Part shown: positions 1-9,777 of the stretch, one piece after another
Layout of the letters: every line of letters begins with the position of its first letter
Position numbering within the stretch: the first letter of the stretch is position 1
Source of the DNA: Desulfatitalea alkaliphila
Lineage (GTDB): Bacteria; Desulfobacterota; Desulfobacteria; Desulfobacterales; Desulfosarcinaceae
DNA: 64,000 bases
Direction: 5' to 3'
NCBI RefSeq assembly: GCF_022968795.1
Contig: NZ_JALJRB010000010.1
Span: 80,971 to 144,970, forward strand
Notes under the pieces: generated by a model
Databases searched by the model: none
Seen by the model: only the letters and a program-made list of their open reading frames with translations
What the model was told of the DNA's origin: nothing
Made by a program: the position numbers and the translations under genes

Positions 1-2291
1 TCCGCACCCCCATGAACGGTGTGATCGGTGCGACGGAACTGGCCCTCGGCGAGGCGCTGCCGCCCAAGATCGAGCACTACCTGCGCATCATCCACGGCTC
101 GGCCTACTCCCTGCTGGGCATCATCAACGACATCCTCGATTTCTCCAAAATCGAAGCCGGCAAGCTCGAGCTCAAAGAGCGGATCTTCCGGCTCAGTGAA
201 ATGCTGGACCGGGTCATGGAGCTGTTCGTCAACAAGGCGGGGGAAAAGGGCATCGAAATCCTGGTGGACATCGACCTGCAAACGCCCAAGGTGATCAAAG
301 GGGACCCCTTGCGCCTGCAGCAGATCCTGACCAACCTGGTCAGCAATGCCGTCAAATTCACCGACAGCGGCGGCGTGATCCTGCTGTCGGTCAAGGAGGC
401 GGATCAGCGGCCTCCGGGTGCCGCAACGGACGACCTTTTTCTCCTGTTTTCGGTGAAGGACACCGGCAGCGGCATCGCGCCCGAACACAAAGCCATCATC
501 TTCGATCCCTTCAGCCAGGCCGACACCTCCTCGACCCGCAAATACGAGGGCACCGGCCTGGGCTTGAGCATCTGCAAGCAGCTGGTGACCATGATGGACG
601 GCGACATCGCCGTGGAGAGCGAGCTGGGACGGGGCAGCACTTTCTTTTTCACGGTGCGCCTGCGGCGCCCCCCTGCCCAACCGGCACCGAACCTGGTGGT
701 GCCGCCCGACATTCAGGGCCTGCATGCCCTGGTGGTCGACGACCTGGCCGACAGCCGCGCCATCATGCGCAAAATGTTGACCTCCCTCGGATTCGGCGTC
801 GAAACCCTCTCTTCCGGCCAGGAGGCCCTCGCCCGCCTGAAGAACGACCTGCTGCGCAACAACCCCGTCGAATTGATAATGATGGATTGGAAAATGCCCG
901 GCATGGACGGCATCACCACGTCACGGCAAATCCGGCAGCAATTGGGGCTGACCACGCCCATCATCATGATGACCGCCTTCGGCAAGGAAGAAGAACGGAC
1001 CGCCGCGGAACAGGCCGGCATCAACGGCTTCCTGGTCAAGCCCATTTATCCGTCCACCCTCTTCGACGCCATCATGGACGCCTTCGGCAAAGAGGGGGCC
1101 AAGGGCAACGGGCGGCGCCACCGCTTCACCACCCGGGCCTCCTTGTACCGCGAACCGCTCAAGGGCATCCGGGTCCTGGTAGCCGAGGACAACCCGACCA
1201 ATCAACAGGTGGCCCAAGCCGTGCTGGAAGGCGCGGACATCAAAGTCACCATCGTGGGCAACGGCGAAGAAGCGGTCCGGGCCGTTGCCGAAAAGGCCTT
1301 CGACGCCGTGCTGATGGACATCCAGATGCCCAAAATGAACGGCTACGAAGCCACCCGCCAAATCCGCCGCCTGCCCCAAGGCGCATCGCTGCCCATCGTG
1401 GCCATGACGGCCCATGCCATGAAAGGCGACGAGGAGAAGTGTCTGGAGGCGGGCATGGATGGCTACATCGCCAAACCGGTCAATCAGGATCGCCTGTTCG
1501 CCACCCTCTGGCGCCTGCTGCGCACCCGTACCCCGTCGGGCGCCATTTTGCCGGATGCCGATCCAACGATGGATGAAACCGCCCCACTCAACGGTCCAGC
1601 GCCCCCCGACCCTATCGACGAGAGGCTTGCCGCACCTGCGGCGGGCCCCCGGGCCCGCTGCCTGCCCCCGCATCTGCCGGGCATCGACATCTGTCGCACC
1701 CTGGCGTCGCTGGAGATCGACAGCCCCACCCTGGAACGCATCCTGATCGGTTTCGAAGCGGACAACCGGGAAACCGCGCAGCAGCTCCGCCAAGCCCTGA
1801 CAAACCGCGATGCGCAACAACTGGTCCACCTGGCCCATGGCCTCAAGGGAAGCGGTGCCAACATCGGCGCCGAACGCCTGCGCCGGGCGGCGGAGGCCCT
1901 TGAAACCGCCTGCCGCGAATCGTTTCCGGTGGAGGGCGCCCTCTCCGAAATCGAAGCGCTGGTGGCCGATCTGGAAACGGCCTTGCAGGAGGTGCGCGAT
2001 TCGATCCAATCCCTGTCGCAAACGGCCAATGAAGAATGCGCCAGACCTTTGGCCGTCGCCTCCGACATCGATATCGCGCCGCTGCTGACGCCCCTGGCCG
2101 AGGCCATCGACCGTGCCGACCCGGAGCAGATCGCCGAGGCCCTGGCGGCCCTGCAAAACGCACTGCCCCAAGCCCCCCACCCCCTGCACTGCCGGATCAA
2201 CACTCTAGCAAACCAGTTGCGCCGCTACGATTACGAGCAAGCATTGGAAACGATACGGCAAATGAACCGGAAGGAACGGAGCGCCCCATGA
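1..2291 (+). CDS. Hybrid sensor histidine kinase, HATPase-REC-REC-HPt (5' end outside window)
   Basis: Phosphorelay kinase, partial at its 5' end. The window opens inside the HisKA box: the first codons read R-T-P-M-N-G-V-I-G, so the phospho-acceptor His and the sensory part lie upstream, and the internal Met at 12 is not a start. Domains in order (residues from Met 12): rest of HisKA dimerisation helices (1-50); HATPase_c with N-box QQILTNLVSNAVKFT (~105), DTGSGI (~150) and GTGLGLS (~180); a first receiver (~235-350, DDLADSR, aspartate in MMDWKMPGMDG, VKP lysine); a second receiver (~385-505, AEDNPTN, LMDIQMPKMNG, AKPVN); and an HPt domain whose HGLKGSG carries the transfer His (~615). It overlaps the next regulator by ATGA, so the two are probably co-translated. 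Signal and output are unknown. Confidence 0.93.
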   Translation, partial: RTPMNGVIGATELALGEALPPKIEHYLRIIHGSAYSLLGIINDILDFSKIEAGKLELKERIFRLSEMLDRVMELFVNKAGEKGIEILVDIDLQTPKVIKGDPLRLQQILTNLVSNAVKFTDSGGVILLSVKEADQRPPGAATDDLFLLFSVKDTGSGIAPEHKAIIFDPFSQADTSSTRKYEGTGLGLSICKQLVTMMDGDIAVESELGRGSTFFFTVRLRRPPAQPAPNLVVPPDIQGLHALVVDDLADSRAIMRKMLTSLGFGVETLSSGQEALARLKNDLLRNNPVELIMMDWKMPGMDGITTSRQIRQQLGLTTPIIMMTAFGKEEERTAAEQAGINGFLVKPIYPSTLFDAIMDAFGKEGAKGNGRRHRFTTRASLYREPLKGIRVLVAEDNPTNQQVAQAVLEGADIKVTIVGNGEEAVRAVAEKAFDAVLMDIQMPKMNGYEATRQIRRLPQGASLPIVAMTAHAMKGDEEKCLEAGMDGYIAKPVNQDRLFATLWRLLRTRTPSGAILPDADPTMDETAPLNGPAPPDPIDERLAAPAAGPRARCLPPHLPGIDICRTLASLEIDSPTLERILIGFEADNRETAQQLRQALTNRDAQQLVHLAHGLKGSGANIGAERLRRAAEALETACRESFPVEGALSEIEALVADLETALQEVRDSIQSLSQTANEECARPLAVASDIDIAPLLTPLAEAIDRADPEQIAEALAALQNALPQAPHPLHCRINTLANQLRRYDYEQALETIRQMNRKERSAP

Positions 2292-3334
2292 GTGAAACAC
2301 GGCCGTTGGTGCTGATTGTCGACGACAACACCACCAACATCGATCTGTTGGTCAACACCCTGCAATCGGAATGCCGCCTGGGCGTCGCCAAGAACGGCGC
2401 CGCTGCATTGGCCTATGCGGCCAAACATCACCCGGACCTTGTGCTGCTGGACATCATGATGCCGGAGATGGACGGTTTCGAAGTGTGCGCCCGGTTGAAG
2501 GCCGATCCGGCCACGGCATCCATCCCCGTCATTTTCATCACGGCGGTCACCGAAACCGTCAACAAGACCCACGGCTTCGAACTGGGCGCAGTGGATTACA
2601 TCACCAAGCCCTTTCACGCCGCGGAAGTGAAGGCCAGGGTACGCACCCATCTCGCCTTGGAGCAGATGCGATCCGAACTGGAAGCGCACAACCGTCTGCT
2701 GGAACACAAGGTGAAGGAGAAAACCGCCGAAATACGTGAGATTCTGGATGCCAGCATCCGTAGCATGGCGCTGATGGTCGAAATCCGCGATCCCTACACC
2801 GCGGGCCACCAACAGCGGGTCGCCGAATTGGCCTGCGCCATCGCCGCCAAAATGGAAATGACGCCCACGGACATCGAAGGCATTCGCATTGCCGGGCTAC
2901 TGCACGATGTGGGCAAGATCCGCATTCCCGTCGCCATCCTCAGCCGGGCCGGCCAACTCATGCCGGCCGAATTCGAGATGCTCAAGATCCACCCCCGGGT
3001 CAGCTACGACATCCTCAAGGACATCCCCTTTCCCTGGCCCGTGGCCCAAATGGTACTGCAACACCACGAACGGCTGGACGGTTCGGGCTATCCCCAGGGG
3101 ATCTCCGGCGATGCCATCATTGCCGAGGCCAAAGTGCTGGCCGTGGCCGACGTCATGGAGGCCAACAGCTCGTTTCGCCCTTACCGCCCCGCGCGCGGCA
3201 CCGCAGCGGCCCTTGAGCGCCTGGCGGAGCAAAAAGGCACGAAACTCGACGCCGAGGCCGTATCCGCCTGCGAGGAACTGTTCGCAACAGGAGAATTCAG
3301 CTTTCAAGACGACAGTGGTAATGACACGACCTAA
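2288..3334 (+). CDS. Response regulator, REC + HD-GYP domain
   Basis: Two-domain regulator of 348 aa. The N-terminal receiver has acidic pair D12/D13, phospho-acceptor D55 (LLDIMMPEMDG) and K107 (ITKPF). A helical linker (~125-160) leads to an HD-GYP domain with the HD pair H206-D207 and HHERLDGSGYPQG around residues 259-271. HD-GYP domains of this type hydrolyse cyclic-di-GMP; activity here is inferred from retained motifs. The start is chosen because ATG at 2288 overlaps the upstream kinase stop (ATGA) and precedes the receiver by the usual ~6 residues. The kinase next door is the likely phosphate donor. Confidence 0.93.
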   Translation: MSETRPLVLIVDDNTTNIDLLVNTLQSECRLGVAKNGAAALAYAAKHHPDLVLLDIMMPEMDGFEVCARLKADPATASIPVIFITAVTETVNKTHGFELGAVDYITKPFHAAEVKARVRTHLALEQMRSELEAHNRLLEHKVKEKTAEIREILDASIRSMALMVEIRDPYTAGHQQRVAELACAIAAKMEMTPTDIEGIRIAGLLHDVGKIRIPVAILSRAGQLMPAEFEMLKIHPRVSYDILKDIPFPWPVAQMVLQHHERLDGSGYPQGISGDAIIAEAKVLAVADVMEANSSFRPYRPARGTAAALERLAEQKGTKLDAEAVSACEELFATGEFSFQDDSGNDTT

Positions 3335-3349
3335 AAAGAGGGGACGTCC

Positions 3350-3811
3350 TTACTCTTCGAAACGCACCCCTTCGATCCGGGTGTCCCGGGCGATTTTGAA
3401 AGTGGAGCGAAAGGATAGAACCGCCCGGCCCTCTTCGTCGTAAACCGTGGCCTCGCCTTCGAGCAGGCGGCCGTCGCGTTTGACGACCCGGGCCTCGGCG
3501 GTCACCACCCCCTGCTTGACGGGCGCCAGATAACGGGCATCCAGCGCGATGGTGGCGAAGTGCGATTGGGGCGCGATAATGCTCTTGATGGCCATGACCA
3601 CCGCGGTGTCGGCCAAACTGACCAGTGCGCCGCCGTGCATCAGCCCGGCGCCCTGGGCGAAATCGATCAAAAAGGGCATCCGCAGCACCGCCTTGCCGTC
3701 GGCGGCTTCAGCAATCTGCATGTTGAGCAATCGCTCAAAAGGCGCGCAACTGATCCAGGCGGGCATTTCAAAGCGGTGCGGGCCGGTCGGTTGTTTCTCC
3801 CGTTCGGACAT
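3350..3811 (-). CDS. PaaI-type hotdog thioesterase
   Basis: 153-aa single-domain hotdog protein. HGGALVSLADTAVVMA is the PaaI-family active-site helix, whose members hydrolyse acyl- or aryl-CoA thioesters. Substrate cannot be predicted. The ATG at 3811 is preferred to a TTG eight codons upstream because AAAGGAAA sits about 8 nt before it. The gene converges on the REC/HD-GYP gene with only 15 bp between the stops. A second, distinct PaaI-like gene lies at 5971-6372, on the other side of a decarboxylase. Confidence 0.85.
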   Translation of the reverse strand: MSEREKQPTGPHRFEMPAWISCAPFERLLNMQIAEAADGKAVLRMPFLIDFAQGAGLMHGGALVSLADTAVVMAIKSIIAPQSHFATIALDARYLAPVKQGVVTAEARVVKRDGRLLEGEATVYDEEGRAVLSFRSTFKIARDTRIEGVRFEE

Positions 3812-3875
3812 GAGGGTTTTCCTTTTGTAAAGCAATGTGTCACGGATGACGGGTGGGTGCGGATCGGGCCTTATC

Positions 3876-3938
3876 GGGCACGGCGTGCCGTGCCCCTGCG
3901 GGTGGATAGGGTCCTATCGGGCACGGCGTGCCGTGCCC
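3876..3938. repeat. Two REP-like palindromes in tandem
   Basis: Two identical 20-bp palindromes GGGCACGGCGTGCCGTGCCC at 3876-3895 and 3919-3938, both inside the longer shared context TATCGGGCAC...GTGCCCCT. Each has 9-bp arms around a central GT. The same element recurs at four other intergenic places in this window. The rest of the 3812-4070 gap shows no gene; an A/T-rich stretch with short TTTAAAC repeats (about 4020-4050) precedes the decarboxylase stop. Confidence 0.85.
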
Positions 3939-4070
3939 CTACAGGTAAGTAGAAGGCACGATGCATGGTAGAACCCATCCGCTCGTTTACCTATAACCCA
4001 TAAAATCGATATAATTCATTAACTTAAAACTTTAAACTTTAAACTTAAAACTGCCCGCAAGGGCCCTAAA

Positions 4071-5801
4071 TCAGGCATCCATAGCGCCCGACCACCCCGG
4101 ATCGCATTCCGCCACACCGGCGATGCGTTGGCGATAGATCTGTTCCTGTTCGTCCAGCACGGCCTCCAGGATCTCCGGCGTGGTCCGCGGATTCATAATC
4201 ACCGACCGCAGCACCACGGTGTCGGGCCGTCCGGCGCGTCGCAGGGTGGTGCGGGAGACGAAACTGTTGCCCGCCTCGCGCTGCAGCCGCTGCAATTGCA
4301 CGTTGATCCGGTTGAGGGCTTCCGTGCGCCGCGCCAGGGCCTCTGCCGACATCCCTTTGCCGGTATCCCGATATTCCTCGGGCACTAGGCGGTAAGTCAG
4401 GATGTTGAGCTCCGGCGCCGTGACCAGCTCGAACATGGGCCGCCGCCGAATCAGCGCGGCGAATTTGCGCGCCGTTTCGATGCCGTGGTCGATGAGCAGG
4501 GCATAGCCCCCCGCGCCCATGATGTCCAGCGCGCTGCCCAGCACCAGGGCCGTGGCGGAGCGCGACCCCACCAGGGAGCGAATCCCCAGGTCGACGGAAC
4601 CGGGCCGGTTGATGTAGTTGGCGTGATAGGCCACGGCATCCATGGCGGCGGGGTCCCGGAAATAGACCATGCCATTGCTCATGGGCAGGTAGAACTGCTT
4701 GTGGCCGTCGATGGTCACCGAATCGGCCTTTTCGATACCCTGCAGCAGACCGCCGTACCGTTGCGACAGCAGCACGGGTCCGCCCCAGGCGGCATCCACG
4801 TGAAAATGCACACCGTATTCGCGGCACAGGTCCGCGATGGCGCCGAGGGGGTCCACGGTCCCGGTCTCCGTCGTGCCGGCGATGCCGATCACGGCCAGCA
4901 CCGCCGTTTCCGGATCCCGGCGCAGGGCCGCCAGGGTGTCGCGCAGGGCCGGGATCGACATGCGGTTGTTTTGATCCACGGCGATGGGCACCACCGCGCT
5001 GTTGCCCAAACCCAGCACGCCGGCCGCCTTGCGGATGGAGTAGTGGCACAATTCGGAAACCAGCACCCGCACCCGACGTATGCCGCGGTCGCCCATGGCG
5101 GCGGCCAGGCCCTCCTGCTCCACCCCGGCCATCCCCGCCGAAGGCGGGAACAGCCGATTGCGCGCCACCCACAGCGCGGTCAGGTTGGCCAATGTGCCGT
5201 CCTCCACGAAGGAGCCCAGGGTGCTTTCCGGCTTTTGCACATGCGCCTGGTAGAACGCCTCGTCCCTATTAAAAATCAGTCGATGCACCTTGGCCAGCAC
5301 CTGCCGTTCGTAAACACTGACCACCTTGGAGGTTTCCAGCTTCACCGGGTTCTGATTCAAGGCGGTGACAATGGTGTTCAGGTGCACCATGAAAAAGGGG
5401 ATGGCGGAGGTCATGTGCCCCACGAAATAGGGCGACGAGACATTGACGGCGTGGGGGGCGAGCTCCTCGATGATTTCGGAGATCACCTCGGTCAGCTTCT
5501 TGACCGGACTGTGGGCGATCCGTGACGACATGAACCGCTCGGACAGGGTCTTGAGGGGGATCTCCTCGGTGATGCCCACGTTTTCGCGCAGAAAATCGTG
5601 CAGACCGAACAGAATCTGGTTCATGTACTTGGTGAGCACCATCCGGGAATGCTCGTTCTCCGGCCGATGGAAAATGCGCTCCAGGGCCTCCTGGTTTGCC
5701 ACCAAGGGCTGCCGGGTTTCACCCTGTTGCATCCCAGCCTGACCCGTCGCTGCCATCCGCTCGCGCCCCCCGTCCGATCCCTGTTTCACCACAATCGCCA
5801 T
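4071..5801 (-). CDS. panP: PLP-dependent decarboxylase, PanP-like aspartate 1-decarboxylase
   Basis: 576-aa group II pyridoxal-phosphate decarboxylase. HVDAAWGG holds the cofactor-binding Asp, and TIDGHKQFYLP holds the Schiff-base lysine (K368). The long N-terminal region (SSPYFVGHMTS, LNQNPVKLETSKVVSVYE) resembles the PanP branch, PLP-type aspartate decarboxylases that make beta-alanine for pantothenate where pyruvoyl PanD is missing. A glutamate or tyrosine decarboxylase cannot be excluded. ATG at 5801 is preferred to a GTG five codons upstream, because that GTG overlaps the Shine-Dalgarno TAGGAGGTG; the resulting spacing (~13 nt) is a little long. Not visibly in an operon with its hotdog neighbours. 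Confidence 0.75.
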   Translation of the reverse strand: MAIVVKQGSDGGRERMAATGQAGMQQGETRQPLVANQEALERIFHRPENEHSRMVLTKYMNQILFGLHDFLRENVGITEEIPLKTLSERFMSSRIAHSPVKKLTEVISEIIEELAPHAVNVSSPYFVGHMTSAIPFFMVHLNTIVTALNQNPVKLETSKVVSVYERQVLAKVHRLIFNRDEAFYQAHVQKPESTLGSFVEDGTLANLTALWVARNRLFPPSAGMAGVEQEGLAAAMGDRGIRRVRVLVSELCHYSIRKAAGVLGLGNSAVVPIAVDQNNRMSIPALRDTLAALRRDPETAVLAVIGIAGTTETGTVDPLGAIADLCREYGVHFHVDAAWGGPVLLSQRYGGLLQGIEKADSVTIDGHKQFYLPMSNGMVYFRDPAAMDAVAYHANYINRPGSVDLGIRSLVGSRSATALVLGSALDIMGAGGYALLIDHGIETARKFAALIRRRPMFELVTAPELNILTYRLVPEEYRDTGKGMSAEALARRTEALNRINVQLQRLQREAGNSFVSRTTLRRAGRPDTVVLRSVIMNPRTTPEILEAVLDEQEQIYRQRIAGVAECDPGWSGAMDA

Positions 5802-5970
5802 ACCTTTCTTTAGCACCTCCTAACCGTGGCTGTTTGCCGCCACCGAACATCGTTGCATATAACAGCGGCATCCGGTGGTCAAACCCGTAATGGCGTCCGG
5901 TCCATTTTTCCGATCGGCTGCAGGCCGCTTTACCGTCGCTTCGCCACTCAATGAATATGGTAATGCAGCA

Positions 5971-6372
5971 TCACGGCAGGTCGAGTCGTGCCTTCTTTCG
6001 GTACACCATGCCCTGGAAGATGGCCACCTCGTCGTCCCTCTCGTCACTGATGCGAATGGTGTAGGCGGCGATCTTGGGAATGCGCGACACCTCCTTGGCC
6101 TCGGCCGTCAGAGTGCCGCCGGAAACCGCCTTGAAAAAGGAGATGCTCACATTGAGGGCCACCGCCATGGTGCCGTGGGAGTTGGAGGCCACGGCGAACA
6201 CCAGGTCGGCCAGGGCGAAAATGGCCGCCCCGTGCACAATCCCCATGGCGTTCAAATGGTGCGGCGCAATGGTCAGGCACGCCTTGGCCCGGCCCTCGGC
6301 CGCCTCCAGCAGTTCGATCCCCACGTGATTGGCGAAGCGATCCTTGTCGAAAAAGTCTTGCATGAAAGCCAT
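5971..6372 (-). CDS. PaaI-like hotdog thioesterase
   Basis: 133-aa hotdog-fold protein with the PaaI helix HGAAIFALADLVFAVASNS. It presumably cleaves a CoA thioester; the substrate is unknown. GGGAGGAGG lies about 6 nt before the ATG at 6372, which fixes the start (a second ATG three codons later is less well placed). It is clearly a different paralogue from the gene at 3350-3811. It reads in the same direction as the PanP-like gene, separated from it by about 170 bp in which I see no other gene. Confidence 0.85.
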   Translation of the reverse strand: MAFMQDFFDKDRFANHVGIELLEAAEGRAKACLTIAPHHLNAMGIVHGAAIFALADLVFAVASNSHGTMAVALNVSISFFKAVSGGTLTAEAKEVSRIPKIAAYTIRISDERDDEVAIFQGMVYRKKARLDLP

Positions 6373-6845
6373 CCCGATCCTCCTCCCGTTGTCGCGGCAT
6401 GCCGCCGCCGATCTGTTGTGTGAAAAACGTATCCGTTTCCGCGCCCGAGGACAACCCGCGCACCCCGCTCCTAATGTTCGATATTGCCGTACATTGGCTT
6501 ATAATATTCTATTGCCAGAACATCCACAATTCATTAGGATACAAACATTGCTCTCCCTTTTCAAAGCGAAAGCGCAATCCGGGTACCACTACTGCCTCTC
6601 CTCTCGCCCTGATGCTCCTGCCGGCACGGCTGTTTGATCACACCAGCGATCCGCCCCCAAAGCGATAATGTGCGTCCTCAATTCCGGATACGGGCCATCG
6701 TTGGTCATGCGGCGCAATCCGCTCATCGATACGCGCTTTCACCTTGCAGCCCGCAAAGGAGGTGGTGCCCGAATACCAATCTTCCCGTGCGCGACGGTCC
6801 AGGTTCATTCAACGATCAAAACCCGCAACACAAAGGAGATGAGCG
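6373..6845. other. Intergenic region between divergent genes
   Basis: About 470 bp separating a minus-strand thioesterase from a plus-strand exported hydrolase. No frame shows a convincing protein. A TATAAT hexamer occurs at 6500-6505 on the plus strand but lacks a good -35 at the right distance. AAGGAG just before 6846 is the ribosome site of the hydrolase. I see no RNA gene or palindrome here. Confidence 0.5.
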
Positions 6846-8267
6846 ATGAAAAAAGTATTTCTGCTGATGGCGGTCACCCTATTCTCATTGACCTGCCTTT
6901 CCTTCGCCGCGACCGATGTGCCCAACCCGACGGTCATCGGTCCGATCCCCGCCAGCGTCGAGCCCGGCGACCCGCTGCGCGACTATCCCTATTTCACACC
7001 CGCGGAAGACCTGGCCGACTTCGGCTATGTGGAGGAGGAGTTCTTCATATCGGGTTTTGCCAACCGCTATGGCACCCCGACCGGTGCCACGGGCAGCATC
7101 ATTTCCAGCGATCATCCCTACAAAACCCGCATCGTCGTGCGCCGGCCCGTTTCCAGCAAACGGTTCAACGGCGTGGTGGTTCTGGAGTGGCAGAACGTCA
7201 CCGCCGGATACGAGCTGGATGCCCACTGGGCCCCCTCATGGGAGCACTTCGTGCGGGAGGGCTACGCCTGGGTGGGGGTTTCCGCCCAGCGGGTGGGCGT
7301 GCATGCCGAACCCAACGGCCTCAAGGCATGGAGTCCACACCGCTACGGCGATCTCGATTTGACCGACGACGGGACCATCCTCGATGATTCCCTTTGCTAT
7401 GATGTATTCGCCCAGGCCGGCCAGGCGATCCGCCATCCCCGGGGCATCAATCCCATGGGCAACCTCCGGGTGAAGCTGGTCCTCGCGGTGGGCGCCTCCC
7501 AATCGGCCGGTCGGCTCTCCATCTATTACAATTCCATCCAACCTCTGCACAACCTGTTCGAAGGCTACTACCTGCTCGTCGGCGGCGCGGGCCTGCGCAC
7601 CGATCTCGGCGTGAAGGTGTTTCAATATCTTTCCGAAACCGATTTGCGAGGCGGTCCGGCGCGCCGCATGGCCGACAGCGACCATTTCCGCAGCTGGGAA
7701 GTGGCGGGCACCGGTCACTCCACCCACGACAGTGCGGTATACCGCGACCCTCTGGTCATCAGGGATTTCGGCGAACCCCAATGGCCCCCCGATTGCGACC
7801 TGCCGCCCTACACCCGCACCCGCGGCAGCAACGTCATCAACATCCAGTACGACCACCTGGTGCGCTGGGTGCTGAAGGATATCCCGCCGCCCACCGCCCC
7901 CAAGCTGGAGTTCGAATCCCTCGCCCCGCCAATCTTCGCACGGGATGAACTGGGCCTCGCGAAAGGCGGCATCCGCCTGCCGGAGGTGGAAGTGCCCATC
8001 GCCCTGAACACCGGCATCAATTCAGGCGCCACTTTCTGCGTGCTGTATGGCGCCTATCAGCCCTTCGACGACGACACCCTGCGCGACCTTTACCGCAACC
8101 ACGGGCAATATGTGAGCGCCGTCGCCCACTCGGCCAAACGCAACCTCAAGGCCGGTTACATCCGGCCGGAGGCCGCGGTGGAGTACAAAGTGGAAGCCGC
8201 CTTTGCCGATGTGCCGCCGAAGAAAACCAAACCGCACGGCAAAAACAAAGGCAAAGGCACCAAATAA
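6846..8267 (+). CDS. Exported alpha/beta hydrolase-domain protein
   Basis: 473 aa with a cleavable signal peptide (MKKVFLLMAV...LSFAATD, cut near residue 21). The body matches the 'alpha/beta hydrolase domain' family (PF20091 type) of large secreted esterase-like proteins. A nucleophile-elbow-like segment GASQSAG puts a candidate Ser at 218, and WEVAGTGHSTHD late in the chain may supply the His. The C-terminus is a basic Lys-rich tail (KKTKPHGKNKGKGTK). AAAGGAG precedes the ATG. The next gene, also an exported hydrolase, begins 70 bp later on the same strand, so the two may act together outside the cytoplasm. Substrate unknown. Confidence 0.8.
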   Translation: MKKVFLLMAVTLFSLTCLSFAATDVPNPTVIGPIPASVEPGDPLRDYPYFTPAEDLADFGYVEEEFFISGFANRYGTPTGATGSIISSDHPYKTRIVVRRPVSSKRFNGVVVLEWQNVTAGYELDAHWAPSWEHFVREGYAWVGVSAQRVGVHAEPNGLKAWSPHRYGDLDLTDDGTILDDSLCYDVFAQAGQAIRHPRGINPMGNLRVKLVLAVGASQSAGRLSIYYNSIQPLHNLFEGYYLLVGGAGLRTDLGVKVFQYLSETDLRGGPARRMADSDHFRSWEVAGTGHSTHDSAVYRDPLVIRDFGEPQWPPDCDLPPYTRTRGSNVINIQYDHLVRWVLKDIPPPTAPKLEFESLAPPIFARDELGLAKGGIRLPEVEVPIALNTGINSGATFCVLYGAYQPFDDDTLRDLYRNHGQYVSAVAHSAKRNLKAGYIRPEAAVEYKVEAAFADVPPKKTKPHGKNKGKGTK

Positions 8268-8337
8268 ACCGAGGGGAGTCCGGATATCACGCCGCCATCG
8301 GCGGCGCATCCACCCACAATGAAGGAGAAGACGAATC

Positions 8338-9729
8338 ATGCATATGCTTAAAAAAGGGCGCACCGCCCTCATCGTTTCTTTGGGGCTGCTGATCGCGCTG
8401 CTCTGTTTCGCGACCACCGCACCGGCCAAGAAGCTACACCCGAAACGCACCTTGCCTTTCAACCCGGTCATCTTCGTGCACGGCAGCTCCGGCTCGGCCA
8501 GCCAGTTCGAATCCCAGGCCATGCGCTTTGCCGTCAACGGCTACCCGCAGCACTATCTGCAGGCCCACGAATATGACTCCACCTTTTCCATCAACACCAT
8601 GGCCCAGGTGCATGCAGGGCTGGACGACCTGATCGCCGCCATCCTGCAGGCAACGGGCGCCGATCAGGTGGACCTGATGGGCCACTCCCTGGGCACCTAT
8701 GTGTTGCAGCTCTACCTGGCCACACCGGAACGAGCGGCACTGGTGGGCCACTACGTGAATATCGACGGCGCCATTGCCCCCGAACTCCCCGGCGGCGTGC
8801 CCACCCTGGCCCTGTGGGCCGAGCACGGCACGCCGGGCCGTGAAATCGTGGGCGCCGAAAACGTCTGGCTGGCCGGACAAACCCATGTGCAGGCCGCCAC
8901 CTCCGCCGAGGCGTTCCATGCCATGTTCACCTTCCTGGCGGACGAGGCGCCCCGCACCACCATGATCATGCCCGATTTCAAGGGGCACATCTCAATCGCC
9001 GGCCGGGCGGTGATCTTCCCCCAGAACAATGGCGTGGACGGCGCTGTGCTGGAAATTCACGAAATCAGCGGCTTCACCGGCCAACGCATCAAACGCCGCC
9101 CTGCGGCGGTGTACGATATCGATGCCGACGGCAACTGGGGCCCCTTCAGGGCCAAGGCCGGGCGCAACTATGAATTCGTGCTGGTGCGCGAAGGCCAGGA
9201 GCACCATTTCTACCGCCAACCGTTCATCCGCGACAACCACTTCGTGCGCCTGCTGGCCTCGCCGCTGGGCGGCGGGGTAGGCGAACAGATGGACCGCGAC
9301 GACGGCCAGAGCAACCTGGTGATCCAGCGCGACAAGGAGTCCCTGGGCGACCAGGGGGTGAACAACACCATCCTGGCGGTCAACGGCGTCAACATCGTCA
9401 ATGCCGCCACTTGCCCCATCGCCAACCGGACCACCTCTTTCTTCGTTTACGACCTGTATTCGGACACGGAGAGCGATGTGGACACACCCATTCCTTATTA
9501 TCATGCGCTGCCGTTCATCACCGGCGTCGACCTCTATCTACCGGCGGCCGATCCCCCCGACGACCGCATCCGCCTGACCCTGATGGACCGGGGCGGAAAC
9601 GGCACGCTGCAAATCATCAACGTGCCCAACTGGCCCTCCACGTCCCACCGCATCTCGGTCCATTTCAGCGACTTCGCCCAATGGGACACCATTCCCACCG
9701 CCGACTGCGGCTTATCCTTGAAACCATAG
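8338..9729 (+). CDS. Exported lipase/esterase of the alpha/beta hydrolase fold
   Basis: 463 aa with an N-terminal signal peptide (hydrophobic ~10-28, then TAPAKK). The mature start PVIFVHGSSGSASQF carries the HG oxyanion region typical of triacylglycerol lipases, and DLMGHSLGTYVLQ gives the nucleophile S117 in G-H-S-L-G. The C-terminal half (~230-463) extends beyond a minimal lipase and looks beta-rich, perhaps a binding or passenger domain. AAGGAG lies ~10 nt before the ATG at 8338; a second ATG two codons on is possible. Probably in one transcript with the preceding hydrolase; a strong stem-loop at 9780-9811 follows. Confidence 0.83.
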   Translation: MHMLKKGRTALIVSLGLLIALLCFATTAPAKKLHPKRTLPFNPVIFVHGSSGSASQFESQAMRFAVNGYPQHYLQAHEYDSTFSINTMAQVHAGLDDLIAAILQATGADQVDLMGHSLGTYVLQLYLATPERAALVGHYVNIDGAIAPELPGGVPTLALWAEHGTPGREIVGAENVWLAGQTHVQAATSAEAFHAMFTFLADEAPRTTMIMPDFKGHISIAGRAVIFPQNNGVDGAVLEIHEISGFTGQRIKRRPAAVYDIDADGNWGPFRAKAGRNYEFVLVREGQEHHFYRQPFIRDNHFVRLLASPLGGGVGEQMDRDDGQSNLVIQRDKESLGDQGVNNTILAVNGVNIVNAATCPIANRTTSFFVYDLYSDTESDVDTPIPYYHALPFITGVDLYLPAADPPDDRIRLTLMDRGGNGTLQIINVPNWPSTSHRISVHFSDFAQWDTIPTADCGLSLKP

Positions 9730-9777
9730 CCGGACCCCGCGACGCCCACCCCGGGCCGCGTAACCCGGCCCATCCAA

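Noticed and set aside
921..2189. 422-codon minus-strand frame opposite the hybrid kinase
   Set aside because: Spans several kinase domains in antisense; composition is that of a shadow frame.
6477..6505. Promoter built on TATAAT at 6500
   Set aside because: No acceptable -35 at 16-18 bp; the hexamer alone is not evidence.
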